A DNA stretch of 64,000 nucleotides, taken from Apoderus coryli. Taxonomy: Eukaryota > Arthropoda > Insecta > Coleoptera > Attelabidae. Positions 54,366-64,000 of the stretch are shown here, piece by piece. The stretch lies in NCBI GenBank assembly GCA_911728435.2, contig OU452207.1:744001-808000 (forward strand), in the 5' to 3' direction. The translations under genes and the position numbers were made by a program. The stretch's first letter is position 1. Every line of letters begins with the position of its first letter. The notes under the pieces were generated by a model. It saw only the letters and a program-made list of their open reading frames with translations, had not been told where the DNA came from and ran no database searches.

Positions 54366-57300
54366 TTATGTTGCTGCAAGACCCATCTTTCTACAGATTT
54401 CTTTTAGTTTTTCGTTAGATATCCCTTTTGTGAGTGCATCTGCTACCATATCTTTTGTAGAAATACTCTGAACTTGAATTTCACCACGGTTTTGCATCTC
54501 CCGTACAAAATGGTGTTTTATATCGATGTGCTTGCTTCTTGGTCTGTATCCTGCATTTTTACTTAAATCAATCGCTCCTTTATTATCGCAGTATATTTTT
54601 ATGAAATTCAAACTATCTGGTATGATTTCATTAATAAGATTCTTTAAAAATATAGCTTCCTGTGTAGCGAAACTTAAAGCCATATATTCGGCTTCTGTCG
54701 TTGATAGTGCGACTGTAGTTTGTTTCTTTGACGCCCAACTGACGGCACCTCCACCAAGCAGGAAAACATATGCCGCTGTAGACTTCCTATCATCTTGATC
54801 ACCGGCCCAATCAGAGTCACAATAACCACAAATATCTTCTAAACATTGATTAAATTGTAACTTGAAATTTACGGTGTTTTTTAAATAACGGAAGATTCGT
54901 TTGACTGCTGCCCAATGAACTTTGCCAGGATTTTGATTGAATCGTGAAAGCACCCCCACTGAATAAGCTATGTCTGGGCGAGTACATTGTGCTGCGTACA
55001 TAATGCATCCGATTGCCTCTTGATAGGGAAACTTTGACATTTCTTTCTTTTCAGCATTTGTCTTAGGTTGTCCATCTTTGGTAAATGCTTGGTTTATATC
55101 CAAAGGAGTGGATATTCCATTACAATTTGACATGTTGAAACGGGTAAGAATATCCGTAATATATTTTTCTTGGTCAAGAGTAATGGTCTTTTTTCTTCTA
55201 TCTCGAGTGATTCTCATACCAAGGCAATAATGTGCTTCTCCAAAATCTTTCATCTTAAAACGTTTCATTAACATCATTTTAAGATTATTTTTTTCATATA
55301 TATCATTTGAAAATATTAAAATGTCATCTACGTATATTGCTAAAACTATATCTTTACCATTTTTTCTTCTAGAATAAACACATGGGTCGTACATTGATTG
55401 CTTAAAACCTAGTTCTTTTATGGCTGAGTCCAGTTCTTTGTTCCACATCCGACTTGACTGCTTTAGGCCATAAAGAGTTTTTAATAATCTACAAATTCTT
55501 CCATCAGGTAGTTCCATATATATTTCTTCATCAAGCTTTGGGTGTAGAAAAGCGGTGACAACGTCCATCTGATCGATTTCCCAATCGTATTTGGCGGCTA
55601 GTGCGAGAAGAAGTCTGATGGAACTGTACCTAATTACCGGAGAATATGTTTCTTCGTAATCAATGCCTGAAACTTGTGAATAACCTTTTGCTACCAATCG
55701 TGCTTTATAGCGATCTATTTCACCAGTTTTTGTAAATTTGGTTTTAAAAGTCCATTTACTTTTTACAGGTTTCTTGCCGGAAGGAAGTTCACAGATTTCC
55801 CAAGTGTTATTCCTTTTATGTGCTTCCATTTCCTCGTTCATTGCTTTATGCCATTCACTTGCATTTGTCCCCAATAAAGCTTCATCCATCGTATTTGGAT
55901 CGAGCGAGAATGATTCGAACGCAGCTTGACATATAAAATCTGAGTTAAAAATATTTTTGTTTGGCACATGAACACGATTTGATTTTCTGATCTGGTTTTC
56001 TTGATTTTCATCTCTTTCGTTTTCTTTTAAAATATCCTCAACTTCGCCTAATTCGTTCGATGTTTCTTCAAAAACTTCTTCCACAGGTTCAATAATTATT
56101 TTTTTTGTTTCAAATTCTGTAGGCAATTCCTCCCCCACTTCAACAACAGTTTCTGTGATTTCTAACTGCTGTTGATGGTCATTGCACTGATTTTCAGACA
56201 TTGGAACCGGAAATATATTATTGTAATATTCTTCATTAGTATTTTTATTTAATGATTGGTTTTCGAAGAATTCAGCATCACGTGATATCAGAATTTTGCG
56301 TGTAATTGGATGTATAAAACGAAATCCTTTTGTATGTTCTGTATAACCGACAAATATATATTCCTCAGCTTTTCTATCTAATTTTCTTCTTTTTTCTTTG
56401 GGAATGTGTACCAAGGCTTTGCATCCAAAAATGTGTAGATGTGATAAATTTGGTTTCTCACCTGTCCACGCTTCCTCTGGAGTGCAATTTGCAAGAGCTT
56501 TTGTTGGGGATCGATTTTTTAGGTAAACTGCTGTGGATATAGCTTCAGCCCAAAAACAGTTTCCAAGCTCTGCATCTATTAACATGCTTCTTGCAGTTTC
56601 CATTAGGGTACGATTTAGCCTTTCTGCTACACCATTCTGTTGTGGAGTATATGCCATAGTTTTTTGATGTTTTATTCCAGCTTTTTTAAGTATACCCAAT
56701 AACTGACTGTTGACATATTCAGTACCATTATCGGTATGTAGGCATCTTATTTTCTTTTTGGTTTCATTTTCAACGTATGCTTTATACTCCATAAACTTTT
56801 CAGTTACTTCGTTTTTTGTTTGAAGAAAATAAACTTCAGTTTTTCTGGTAAAATCGTCAGTAAACGTCAAGAAGTACTTGGCTCCACCGATTGACTGAGC
56901 TTGCAAGGGACCGCAGACATCAGAATGTACCAATTCTAGTGGTTCTTTTGCGCGTTGGCAACTAGCTTTATTAAATGGTTTTCGATGTATTTTACCCTTA
57001 ATGCATGCTTCACATTTGGAAAAATCGTCGTTATTGAAACTAATTCCAGTTGCTAATTTATTCTTCAGTAGCTTCATGGATACATTGTTCAAATGACCTA
57101 AGCGACGATGCCAAATTTCTTGAGATTTTAAAGTCCTTACTGTATTTACTAATAATTCTGCTACATCCAGTTTGTACATACCATTTGTTTCAGTGGCAGT
57201 GCAAATGATATTCTCTGTATCTAACTTAATTTTCTTATTTGTAATGCGACATCCAAATTCTGAATCGAAAATAACAGTTCGACCATTTTTGGTTATTTTA

Positions 57301-58352
57301 CTTACAGACAAAAGATTCATTGCCAAGCCTGGTGCATGTGTAACATTTTTGATGGTTATGAAATTTTCATTTTTCAGCTGAATTTCAATATTACCATATC
57401 CAGTACAATGCATTTTCGTTCCATTAGCAATTCCGATTTCCTGATTTTTACATTCTTCAAAATGATCTAATATGTCTTTTGATCCTGTAAAATGTGAAGT
57501 TGCTCCTGAATCTATGTACCAGCCTTGATTCTCAGTGAATTCATTGCATGTTAACGCTTGATTTGATCGTTTGGTTTTGTCGTTACCTCGTATTGGTTTC
57601 TTAGGTTTCTGACATTCGTTGGCCTTGTGATTATATCCATTACAATTGTAACATCTAGGTCCAGATTTATTAAATTTTTGATATTTCTTACTTGCGAAAG
57701 CAATTTCAGTAGTATTTTTGCTACTTAAACCTTTTACATTTTCTTGCAGTAAAAGATTTTTAACAAAATCGGTACTAGTCGTCTGCTTTGAGCCTTGAAT
57801 TCCTAATATCAAAGGTTTGTATTCATCTGGAAGACCACCAAGAATAATACCACCAACAACATTGTCTTTAAACGGTTCACCAATATTTTCCAGTTGTTCA
57901 GCAATATGAATAATTTTATCAATATATTCTTGCATTGAGGAACAGGAATCAAAATTAGTTTTGAAAAGACTTGAATATAAACTAACTAAACGTACTATAC
58001 CACTATTTTCGTAAGCTTTTTTCAGATTATCCCATGCTTCTTTGGCTGTTTTGGCTTTTTTTGTTTCTGCAGCTGCACACGGCTTTAACGATAAGTTAAT
58101 TTTTGCTAAAGTTCGTTGATCTACATCTTCATCAATGTTTTGTCCGACTTTAGGTTCAATACAGTGCCATAAACCTGCGTCTATTAAGTAGTTCTTCATC
58201 CAAAACTTCCAATCATTGTAATTTGTACCATCCAGGTGTTTATTTTCAGATAAACCTCCTACAGCGGTTGAGATAATTGTTGTGGATTTTCGTTTATCGA
58301 GTTCCTTTCTTAAAATATCAATCTGAGCCTCCAATTCTTCGTTAGTAGACAT
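54366..58352 (-). CDS. Copia-type Gag-Pol polyprotein
   Basis: 1328 residues, one frame, the size of a complete Copia polyprotein. Domains in order: Gag (about 40-220, with LDGTNYNDWKFWM); a CCHC zinc knuckle CYNCNGYNHKANEC (about 234); aspartic protease DSGATSHF (about 282); GAG-pre-integrase with WHRRLGHLN and CEAC; integrase core with HSDVCGP (about 479), LHTDNGTEY (about 539) and QQNGVAERLNR (about 576) giving D-D-E; RT with KARLVAKGYSQ, QMDVVTAFLH and the YVDDILIF active site (about 1009); and RNase H with CDSDWAGD (about 1182), LSTTEAEYMAL (about 1220) and SKHIDIKHH. All catalytic residues I can check are present. The start Met lies about 157 bp inside the 5' LTR boundary. Copia makes Gag and Pol from one frame, so no frameshift signal is expected. 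It should be autonomous if transcribed. Confidence 0.95.
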   Translation of the reverse strand: MSTNEELEAQIDILRKELDKRKSTTIISTAVGGLSENKHLDGTNYNDWKFWMKNYLIDAGLWHCIEPKVGQNIDEDVDQRTLAKINLSLKPCAAAETKKAKTAKEAWDNLKKAYENSGIVRLVSLYSSLFKTNFDSCSSMQEYIDKIIHIAEQLENIGEPFKDNVVGGIILGGLPDEYKPLILGIQGSKQTTSTDFVKNLLLQENVKGLSSKNTTEIAFASKKYQKFNKSGPRCYNCNGYNHKANECQKPKKPIRGNDKTKRSNQALTCNEFTENQGWYIDSGATSHFTGSKDILDHFEECKNQEIGIANGTKMHCTGYGNIEIQLKNENFITIKNVTHAPGLAMNLLSVSKITKNGRTVIFDSEFGCRITNKKIKLDTENIICTATETNGMYKLDVAELLVNTVRTLKSQEIWHRRLGHLNNVSMKLLKNKLATGISFNNDDFSKCEACIKGKIHRKPFNKASCQRAKEPLELVHSDVCGPLQAQSIGGAKYFLTFTDDFTRKTEVYFLQTKNEVTEKFMEYKAYVENETKKKIRCLHTDNGTEYVNSQLLGILKKAGIKHQKTMAYTPQQNGVAERLNRTLMETARSMLIDAELGNCFWAEAISTAVYLKNRSPTKALANCTPEEAWTGEKPNLSHLHIFGCKALVHIPKEKRRKLDRKAEEYIFVGYTEHTKGFRFIHPITRKILISRDAEFFENQSLNKNTNEEYYNNIFPVPMSENQCNDHQQQLEITETVVEVGEELPTEFETKKIIIEPVEEVFEETSNELGEVEDILKENERDENQENQIRKSNRVHVPNKNIFNSDFICQAAFESFSLDPNTMDEALLGTNASEWHKAMNEEMEAHKRNNTWEICELPSGKKPVKSKWTFKTKFTKTGEIDRYKARLVAKGYSQVSGIDYEETYSPVIRYSSIRLLLALAAKYDWEIDQMDVVTAFLHPKLDEEIYMELPDGRICRLLKTLYGLKQSSRMWNKELDSAIKELGFKQSMYDPCVYSRRKNGKDIVLAIYVDDILIFSNDIYEKNNLKMMLMKRFKMKDFGEAHYCLGMRITRDRRKKTITLDQEKYITDILTRFNMSNCNGISTPLDINQAFTKDGQPKTNAEKKEMSKFPYQEAIGCIMYAAQCTRPDIAYSVGVLSRFNQNPGKVHWAAVKRIFRYLKNTVNFKLQFNQCLEDICGYCDSDWAGDQDDRKSTAAYVFLLGGGAVSWASKKQTTVALSTTEAEYMALSFATQEAIFLKNLINEIIPDSLNFIKIYCDNKGAIDLSKNAGYRPRSKHIDIKHHFVREMQNRGEIQVQSISTKDMVADALTKGISNEKLKEICRKMGLAAT

Positions 58353-58508
58353 TATTTAATATTTTTTTTTTTAACTTTTTTGATATATGTCAAATACTGT
58401 CAGATTTTTTCTTAAATTCAGAATTTCGGAAAAATTTACAGTTTTTGTGGATTAATTAACTTCCAATTCTTCTACTCACACTTCTAATACAGTTGCGGAC
58501 CCATAACC
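58353..58508 (-). other. Copia 5' leader with primer-binding site
   Basis: Directly inside the 5' LTR the element reads GGTTATGGGTCCGCAA (58508 downward). This resembles the copia-type site complementary to the interior of initiator tRNA-Met (GGTTATGGGCCCAG in copia), not to a tRNA 3' end, which suggests priming from a tRNA half. About 140 bp of AT-rich leader separates it from the Gag start. Confidence 0.7.
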
Positions 58509-58652
58509 TGTTAGCAGAGCGTGGTTGAACAACCTTATGAAGTAAAATAATATATTAACTTTTAACAACTCTTATACGTTTTATTTATATTCTGACAACT
58601 ATCACTATTTATTTTCTATATACAATATGATGCAATATAACAACTTCCAACA
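58509..58652 (-). repeat. 5' LTR of the Copia element
   Basis: Identical over all 144 bases to 54212-54355. It would carry the promoter for the element. Its outer edge meets the right CAAAC target copy. Confidence 0.95.
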
Positions 58653-58657
58653 CAAAC

Positions 58658-60240
58658 AACATTAGAGAATTTTAAATTGTAGAGTGGATACTCTCAGGCT
58701 TGCCTATGTGCATGCCTGAGTTTGAGGCTGCACCCAAGTTAGTACTGCCTCAAAATCATAGAAAAGTTTGATCAATTTGCCTACTATAAGTCAAACAAAA
58801 TTAGAGAGTGGATACTTGCAGGCTTGCCTATATGTGCATGCCTGAGCTTGAGGCTGCAACCAAGTTAATACTGCCTCAAAATCATAGAAAAGTTTACTCA
58901 ATTTGCTAACTATAATTCAAACAAAATTAGAGATTTTTAAATTGTAGAGTGGATATTTTCAGGCTTGCCTATTTGCATGCTTGAATTTAAGGCTGAAACT
59001 ATGTTAGTACTGCCTCAAAATTATAGAAAAGTTTGCTCAATTTGCCTACTGCAAGTCAAACAAAATTAGAGAGTGGATACTTTCAGGCTTGCCTATATGT
59101 GCATGCCTGAGTTTGAGGCTGCAACCAAGTTAGTACTGTCTCAAAATCATAGAAAAGTGTGCTCAATTTGCTTACTATAATTCAAACAAAATTAGAGAGT
59201 TTTAAATTGTAGAGTGGATACTTTCAGGCTTGCCTATTTGCATGCCTGAGTTTGTGGCTGCAACAAAGTTAATACTGTGTCAAAATTACAGAAAAGTTTG
59301 CTCAATTTGCTTACTATAAGTCAAGCATAATTAGAGTTTAAATATTAGAGTGGATACTTTTAGGCTTGCCTATTTGCATGCTTGAGTTTAAGGCTGAAAC
59401 TTCGTACTGCCTCAAAATCATTGAAAAGTTTGCTCAATTTGCTTACTATAATTCAAACAAAATTAGAGATTTTTAAATTGTAGAGTGGATATTTTCAGGC
59501 TTGCCTATTTGCATGCTTGAGTTTAAGGCTGAAACTAAGTTAGTACTGCCTCAAAATTATAGAAAAGTTTGCTCAATTTGCCTACTGCAAGTCAAACAAA
59601 ATTAGAGAGTGGATACTTTCACGCTTGCCTATATGTGCATGCCTGAGTTTGAGGCTGCAACCAAGTTAGTACTGTCTCAAAATCATAGAAAAGTGTGCTC
59701 AATTTGCTTACTATAATTCAAACAAAATTAGAGAGTTTTAAATTGTAGAGTGGATACTTTCAGGCTTGCCTATTTGCATGCCTGAGTTTGTGGCTGCAAC
59801 AAAGTTAATACTGTCTAAAAATCATTGAAAAGTTTGCTCAATTTGCCTACTATAAGTCAAACAAAATTAGACAGTGGATACTTTCAGGCTTGCCTATATA
59901 TGCATGCCTGAGGCTGCAACCAAGTTAGTACTGCCTCAAAATCATAGAAAAGTTTGCTCAATTTGCCTACTATAATTCAAACAAAATTAGAGAGTCTAAA
60001 ATTGTAGAGTGGATACTTTCAGGCTTGCCTATTTCCATGCCTGAGTTTGTGGCTGCAACAAGTTAATACTGTCTAAAAATCATAGAAAAGTTTGCTCAAT
60101 TTGCTTACTATGAGTCAAGCATAATTAGAGAGTGGATACTTCCAGGCTTGCCTATATGTGCATGCCTGAGTTTGAGGCTGCCACAAAGGCAATACTACCT
60201 CAAAATCATAGAACAAACTTGGCTCAATTTGCTCACGAGA
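58658..60240. repeat. Satellite array, right block
   Basis: Continues the monomer order exactly where the Copia element cut it. With the element removed, 58653 aligns with 54207 and repeats 52428 onward at an offset of 1779 bp for roughly 1.3 kb. The last monomers (59960-60240) are diverged again, ending TTGGCTCAATTTGCTCACG. The array ends by decay on both sides. Confidence 0.9.
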
Positions 60241-62777
60241 TGCTCCTATACTCTCCCTTGTCCCTCAATATAAATATATTTCACTCTGTTCTATAATTAT
60301 GTTATAAAAAATTGTAATTTGACAATCAAGCATTTTAACTTTTATCGTAAAAAAACTCTTTTTTAACATCCTGCACGAATGTAACTAATTTTTCTAAATG
60401 ATTTAATGATTCAATTTGACGGCAATTTACTTTACTGGTTCTGGAAAATTGGTTTCCTTAATGTTGCATACGCATGTGAATCTACTTAAGTTTTTTATTT
60501 TATTTTTTTTTTATTTTATAAAGTGAAAAATGAGAGGTAGTTAAAAATGAAATATTATATTAAGGAGCTATTATATAGATAATTTAGGTGTTGGTTTTTT
60601 GAAAGAAAACATCTGTGGTTAGAAGGCTATGGGAATGGGAGAATAAGGTACTTTTACTACTGGATGTTTTACATGGTCACCTTTTATATTTTTTGGAGAA
60701 TGTTATACGAGGTTTTATGCAAATCTATTTTTATCGAACATTATCATTTGCCGATAGAAAAGCTCTAAGCGCTAAGTTAAAACTGTTCCAACCACAAATT
60801 TGGCACATTGTTATTAAGCACAGGAGGAACAGTCTTTGTAAAAGTCACATCGAGTTAAAATGGAGCTATAATGTGATGGCACATTATGTTGATAAGTAAA
60901 AATATTTGATAACGTACAATATAGAGTAAGTTTATAACTGGCTTTGTTCATCTCGCTCTATGCTCTGTCTGGATGGATGGGTTTGACGTGTGAAACGGCA
61001 CGCATAGCTCTTCATTAAGCTTCCGCAAAAAAAAAACCTCTCTCATACCCGACTGTAACATATCGTCATGGTGCGGTGGTATGTATAGAATAGAGCAGAG
61101 GGACTTTTCGCTGACGCGAATATTCTCCCTATGTGATTCTCTTACTCATTCACGATATATATGGCGAATATTGTCAAATCTAAAAGTAAATTAGGACGGT
61201 CGCCTAATTAGTCCTCACAAAATCTAAAACACGGTGCTCTTAGCATCGAAATTTTTTTGTTTTTATCCAAAACATTGGGTTTTGTATATTTAAAATGCTT
61301 CCGAAAGGGATCAAAGCTGAGTTGGATGAGATTCATTGAGTATCACTGTTCGCGAGAGTCAATAAAACTCTGAGAATCTTATAAACAGACAAAATGAAAT
61401 ATCAGTCAGTCACATCAAACTAAAGAATGAAAGCTTCTAGGTAAATCCCAGAGGATTTAGTATTGTAGGGCTTCAGTGCAAACTTCATACTTTTTTTACT
61501 AATCAAAGGAAAACTGTCATCATAGCCAAGCACCTTCAAAATTGTATTTAAAGGCTGGTATTTCTTATTTAAAATAAAAACTTTTTTCTTCTTCTTCCTG
61601 GAATTTTTTGCAAGCTCGCACGTCATGTAACTCAACACGCACGATTTACATGAAGTGCGACCTGCGTGGAATAACACGTTGCCAAAAATTATTTGTTTCC
61701 TTCAGATTAAGGTAAAAGCACAATATTACGGCCCATGTACAAACTTGATATTCAATACAATTTTATTCAAAAATGGTGAAATATATTTAGATTTGGCGCT
61801 CATTGCGTGTTTGCAAAGTTGTTAGTAAATTTGAAAACCCAAAATAAGTGGGGGAAGATTTACGCATCGACGCGCTTAGTGCCGTCAAGTCGACACGTGT
61901 CAGTTCAGTATTGAAAGTGGAGGCAAAAAGTCGTTATTTTGGTAAGTTTATTTTTGTCATATACTTCGGTTTTTTTGCTAAAACAGCTGAATTAGACAGT
62001 GTACAAATAAAAAGAGTAAACTATTGTAGTGAGGGTGTCATTAAGTCTAGTTTATTTTTTCCATTTTTTTAAATAATAAGCCAGTTTTTAAAATATGCCG
62101 GAATTAGCAATTAATTTTGAATCTAGAGCTAATTACGGCCTATAAGTTGTATTTACGTTCTTTTTCAGATTATTTTAAATCATTTTTTTCGCTTTTTTAT
62201 AGTGCTAACACATCGATTTTTGCTTATAAAGTTTTTTGGGCGGTTGTTTATAATGTGATCAAATTCCGGCTTATAGTTTCTAAAAAAAATATCATAGAAA
62301 ACGCATCTCTACATCTAAACCACAAAGTAAAATTTGTGGGAAATTCTCCCAAAAATTAGTCTTCTTTCAAGTAAAAATACGTTATTTTTCTTTAAACAAA
62401 ATATTACTCATTTATTGCTAAATGATAAAAAAATATTATCCAATTGTTTTCTTTTATAAAATCCAAACCAATTTTCTTCATTAGCCAGAATTCAAAATAA
62501 GCCGGAATTAAGTTCCAATTTTGACTCTTGATGTATTTACGGCCCCCTTATAGTTGTTCATGGGAATAAGTATTTAAAATTTATTTTTTGTCTTTTTAAT
62601 GCCAAGAAAGTGTTTTTTGTATTATATAATATTTTATTTTTACGTAGTTTTCAAAAAAAAGGCGTAGACAGAATATTGATGTTTTTCGAAATTCATTTGA
62701 CTTTTAAATTTAAGACACGAAGATAGTAGTGAAGTAGTTTACCTGAATACATTTTCTGTTTTTCCTTATTTTAGAAG
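60241..62777. other. No identifiable gene; leader region of the pogo-like element at the right
   Basis: Frames at 60615-60899, 61420-61677 and 61848-62359 show no domain. Two related ~60-bp segments, GCCGGAATTAGCAATTAATT...ATTTACG (62097) and GCCGGAATTAAGTTCC...ATTTACGGCC (62500), lie before the transposase. ATTACGGCCCATG occurs at 61724. They may be sub-terminal repeats of the pogo-like transposon. Confidence 0.4.
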
Positions 62778-63825
62778 ATGGCGCCTACAACAAATAAAAA
62801 AGAAAAACAGCAAAACAAAACAAATAAAAAATATTCAGACGCAGCACTAAAACTTGCTATTCAAGAAATTCAAAATGGAATGTCCGCATATCGAGCATCG
62901 CAAATCTATGGTATACCAAAAAGTACTCTTAAGGATAAAAAGAACCAAAACTACTTAAATGAAAAAAGTGGAAAACCGAGTGTTCCGCAAGAGGAAGAAA
63001 AAATGGTCGTTCATTGCATTCACTTTCTAGGAGATACTGGTTTTCCTATCATAAAAGAACAACTGTTAAAAACTGTAGGTACTCTAGTACAAAAATTAAA
63101 CCGACCTAATACATTCAAAGATGGAATTCCTGGCAAGCACTGGTATAATGGTTTTCTTAGAAGGAACCCGGAGATTACGTGCTGGTGTCACAAAATCTCA
63201 CAGCAAGTCGTGCATCGGTGACAGTAGAAATGATACGCAGCTGGTTACAGCGTATTTTAATGGAACCAACCTGACGCATGTTTTAGAAGATGGAAGCAGG
63301 ATTTTTAATTGTGACGAAACTGCATTATTTTTGTCCCCAACCGAAAAATATGTTTTAGTTAAGAGGGGATCCAAAACAGTTCACAACCGTGTATCGAATG
63401 ATGACAAAGAATGCCTTACTGTTTTAACTACCGTTGCTGCAGCTGGAAAAATTGCACCACCTATGGTGCTTTTCCCATATAAATCCAGATTTTCAAAAAA
63501 CATAGTTGAAACTGTACCGATAGAGGATGAGGACTTGGAATTTCTGAAAGCGGCTGGATGACCACAGAAACGTTTTATGAGTACATTACAAATTGTTTCC
63601 ATAAATGGTTAAATCAAAACAATATTCAAAGGCCTGTTGTTCTTTTTATGGATGGCCACACAAGTCACATTTCGTTGCCTCTTAATTATTTTGGTGGCTT
63701 TAGTTCCTAATTCCACCCACGTCATGCAGCCGTTAGATGTGGCTGTGTATCGTCCAGTAAAAGCCGAGTGGCGCAAAGTCGTACATATTTTTAGAATAAA
63801 AAACAATATGTTTTTGAGATTTTGA
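62778..63825 (+). pseudogene. pogo-like transposase (CENP-B/DDE_1 type), frameshifted
   Basis: The ATG at 62778 starts a Lys-rich leader, then KYSDAALKLAIQEIQNGMSA and IYGIPKSTLKDKK, a psq-type helix-turn-helix (residues about 20-56), followed by the CENP-B-type second DNA-binding region ending GKHWYNGFLRRNPEIT (about 137). A frameshift near 63165 moves the frame to 63121-63561: RIFNCDETALFLSPTEK (first Asp), GSKTVHNRVSND, ECLTVLTTVAAAGKIAPPM, FPYKSRF. A second break near 63545 gives SGWMTTETFYEYI and VVLFMDGHTSHISLPL (second Asp). A third gives ILVALVPNSTHVMQPLDVAV (third Asp) and EWRKVVH, stopping at 63823. All three catalytic Asp positions remain, so decay is recent or mild. No terminal inverted repeats were identified within the window. 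Confidence 0.85.
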
Positions 63826-64000
63826 ATTAGTTTAAAATGAAAAATAAATATTTTTAATACTAATGCGTGGTTTAAATTAGCTGAAAGCTGTACAATAAGC
63901 CGATAAAGTTATCGAGAAGTTAAATATAACCTGGAAAAGTAACAAATGAACAATTTTGACATTTCAAGGTTAGATTTATCTCAACGTGGCCTTCTCAAAG
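63826..64000. other. Downstream of the pogo-like gene
   Basis: AT-rich; contains ACAATAAGCCGATAAAG, faintly like the AAATAAGCCGGAATTA words upstream of the transposase. The element end may lie beyond the window. Confidence 0.35.

Larger units (their letters stand above)
54212..58652 (-). mobile_element. Complete Copia-type LTR retrotransposon (4441 bp)
   Basis: Two identical 144-bp LTRs bound one uninterrupted Gag-Pol frame on the minus strand. A primer-binding site and polypurine tract are present, and CAAAC is duplicated at the edges. The element lies inside the satellite array and is its only non-satellite insertion. Identical LTRs imply insertion too recent for a substitution to have accumulated in 144 bp. 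The short LTR makes that a weak clock, but the intact 1328-codon frame agrees with it. Confidence 0.95.
54207..58657. repeat. 5-bp target-site duplication CAAAC of the Copia element
   Basis: CAAAC at 54207-54211 and 58653-58657. In uninterrupted satellite monomers the same site reads ATTCAAACAACATTAG, so removing the element and one CAAAC restores a normal monomer exactly. Confidence 0.95.

Noticed and set aside
49395..60240. CRISPR-like array
   Set aside because: Repeats are ~92-139 bp with no unique spacers, in an obviously eukaryotic transposon-rich context. It is a satellite.
60615..60899. 94-codon open frame as a host gene
   Set aside because: No recognisable domain, no splice or promoter context, and chance frames of this size occur throughout the AT-rich window.
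61420..61677. 85-codon minus-strand frame with Cys residues and a Lys run as a small protein gene
   Set aside because: The Cys pattern (CKSCVLSYMTC) is suggestive of metal binding, but no family matches and nothing around it supports expression.

Overview
This window reads as non-coding, repeat-dominated chromatin from a large, AT-rich arthropod genome, most likely an insect (beetle or hemipteran; the sequence alone does not settle the order). I find no host gene, rRNA or complete tRNA. Nearly everything recognisable is a mobile element in some state of decay. The evidence is eukaryotic throughout: Jockey/CR1-type non-LTR retrotransposons, Copia, Gypsy and BEL/Pao LTR elements, a Penelope-like (GIY-YIG) element, several Tc1/mariner-IS630 relics, pogo/Tigger, piggyBac, hAT, and a tyrosine-recombinase (Crypton-like) element.

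Layout. 0.65-5.4 kb: pieces of three non-LTR elements, a mariner-type relic and a Penelope-like 3' end. 5.4-12.8 kb: two copies of a tyrosine-recombinase element (5.4-6.3 and 11.9-12.8 kb), Gypsy remnants, a minus-strand non-LTR fragment, and a well-formed hammerhead ribozyme candidate at 6489-6532. 13.5-25.1 kb: four mariner/IS630-like relics, one split by a 552-bp palindromic insertion with a 12-bp target duplication; an AT-rich region with a ~530-bp direct repeat; and a non-LTR copy whose YADD box has become YADY. 25.1-38.4 kb: three copies of one non-LTR family (25.1-27.2 minus, 28.6-30.5 plus, 36.3-37.9 minus), a second copy of the 0.65-kb family (31.4-33.1 kb), a hairpin MITE, and a Tigger/Jerky relic. 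39.8-47.3 kb: a 1.85-kb inverted-repeat structure, a 552-bp hAT MITE, a palindromic element with hammerhead-like arms, a Penelope-like 3' half, and a DDE_3 transposase split by a piggyBac relic. 49.4-60.2 kb: about 6.4 kb of satellite with higher-order structure, interrupted at 54212-58652 by an intact Copia element. 62.8-63.8 kb: a decayed pogo-like transposase.

The only element that looks fully intact is the Copia insertion: identical 144-bp LTRs, a CAAAC target duplication, an uninterrupted 1328-residue Gag-Pol and a primer-binding site resembling the initiator-tRNA type used by copia. The other coding regions carry frameshifts, stops, internal deletions or lost catalytic residues. The least expected signal is a set of hammerhead or hammerhead-like RNA motifs at five places. 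Four lie in Penelope-like or palindromic contexts, and helix I partly covaries between them.
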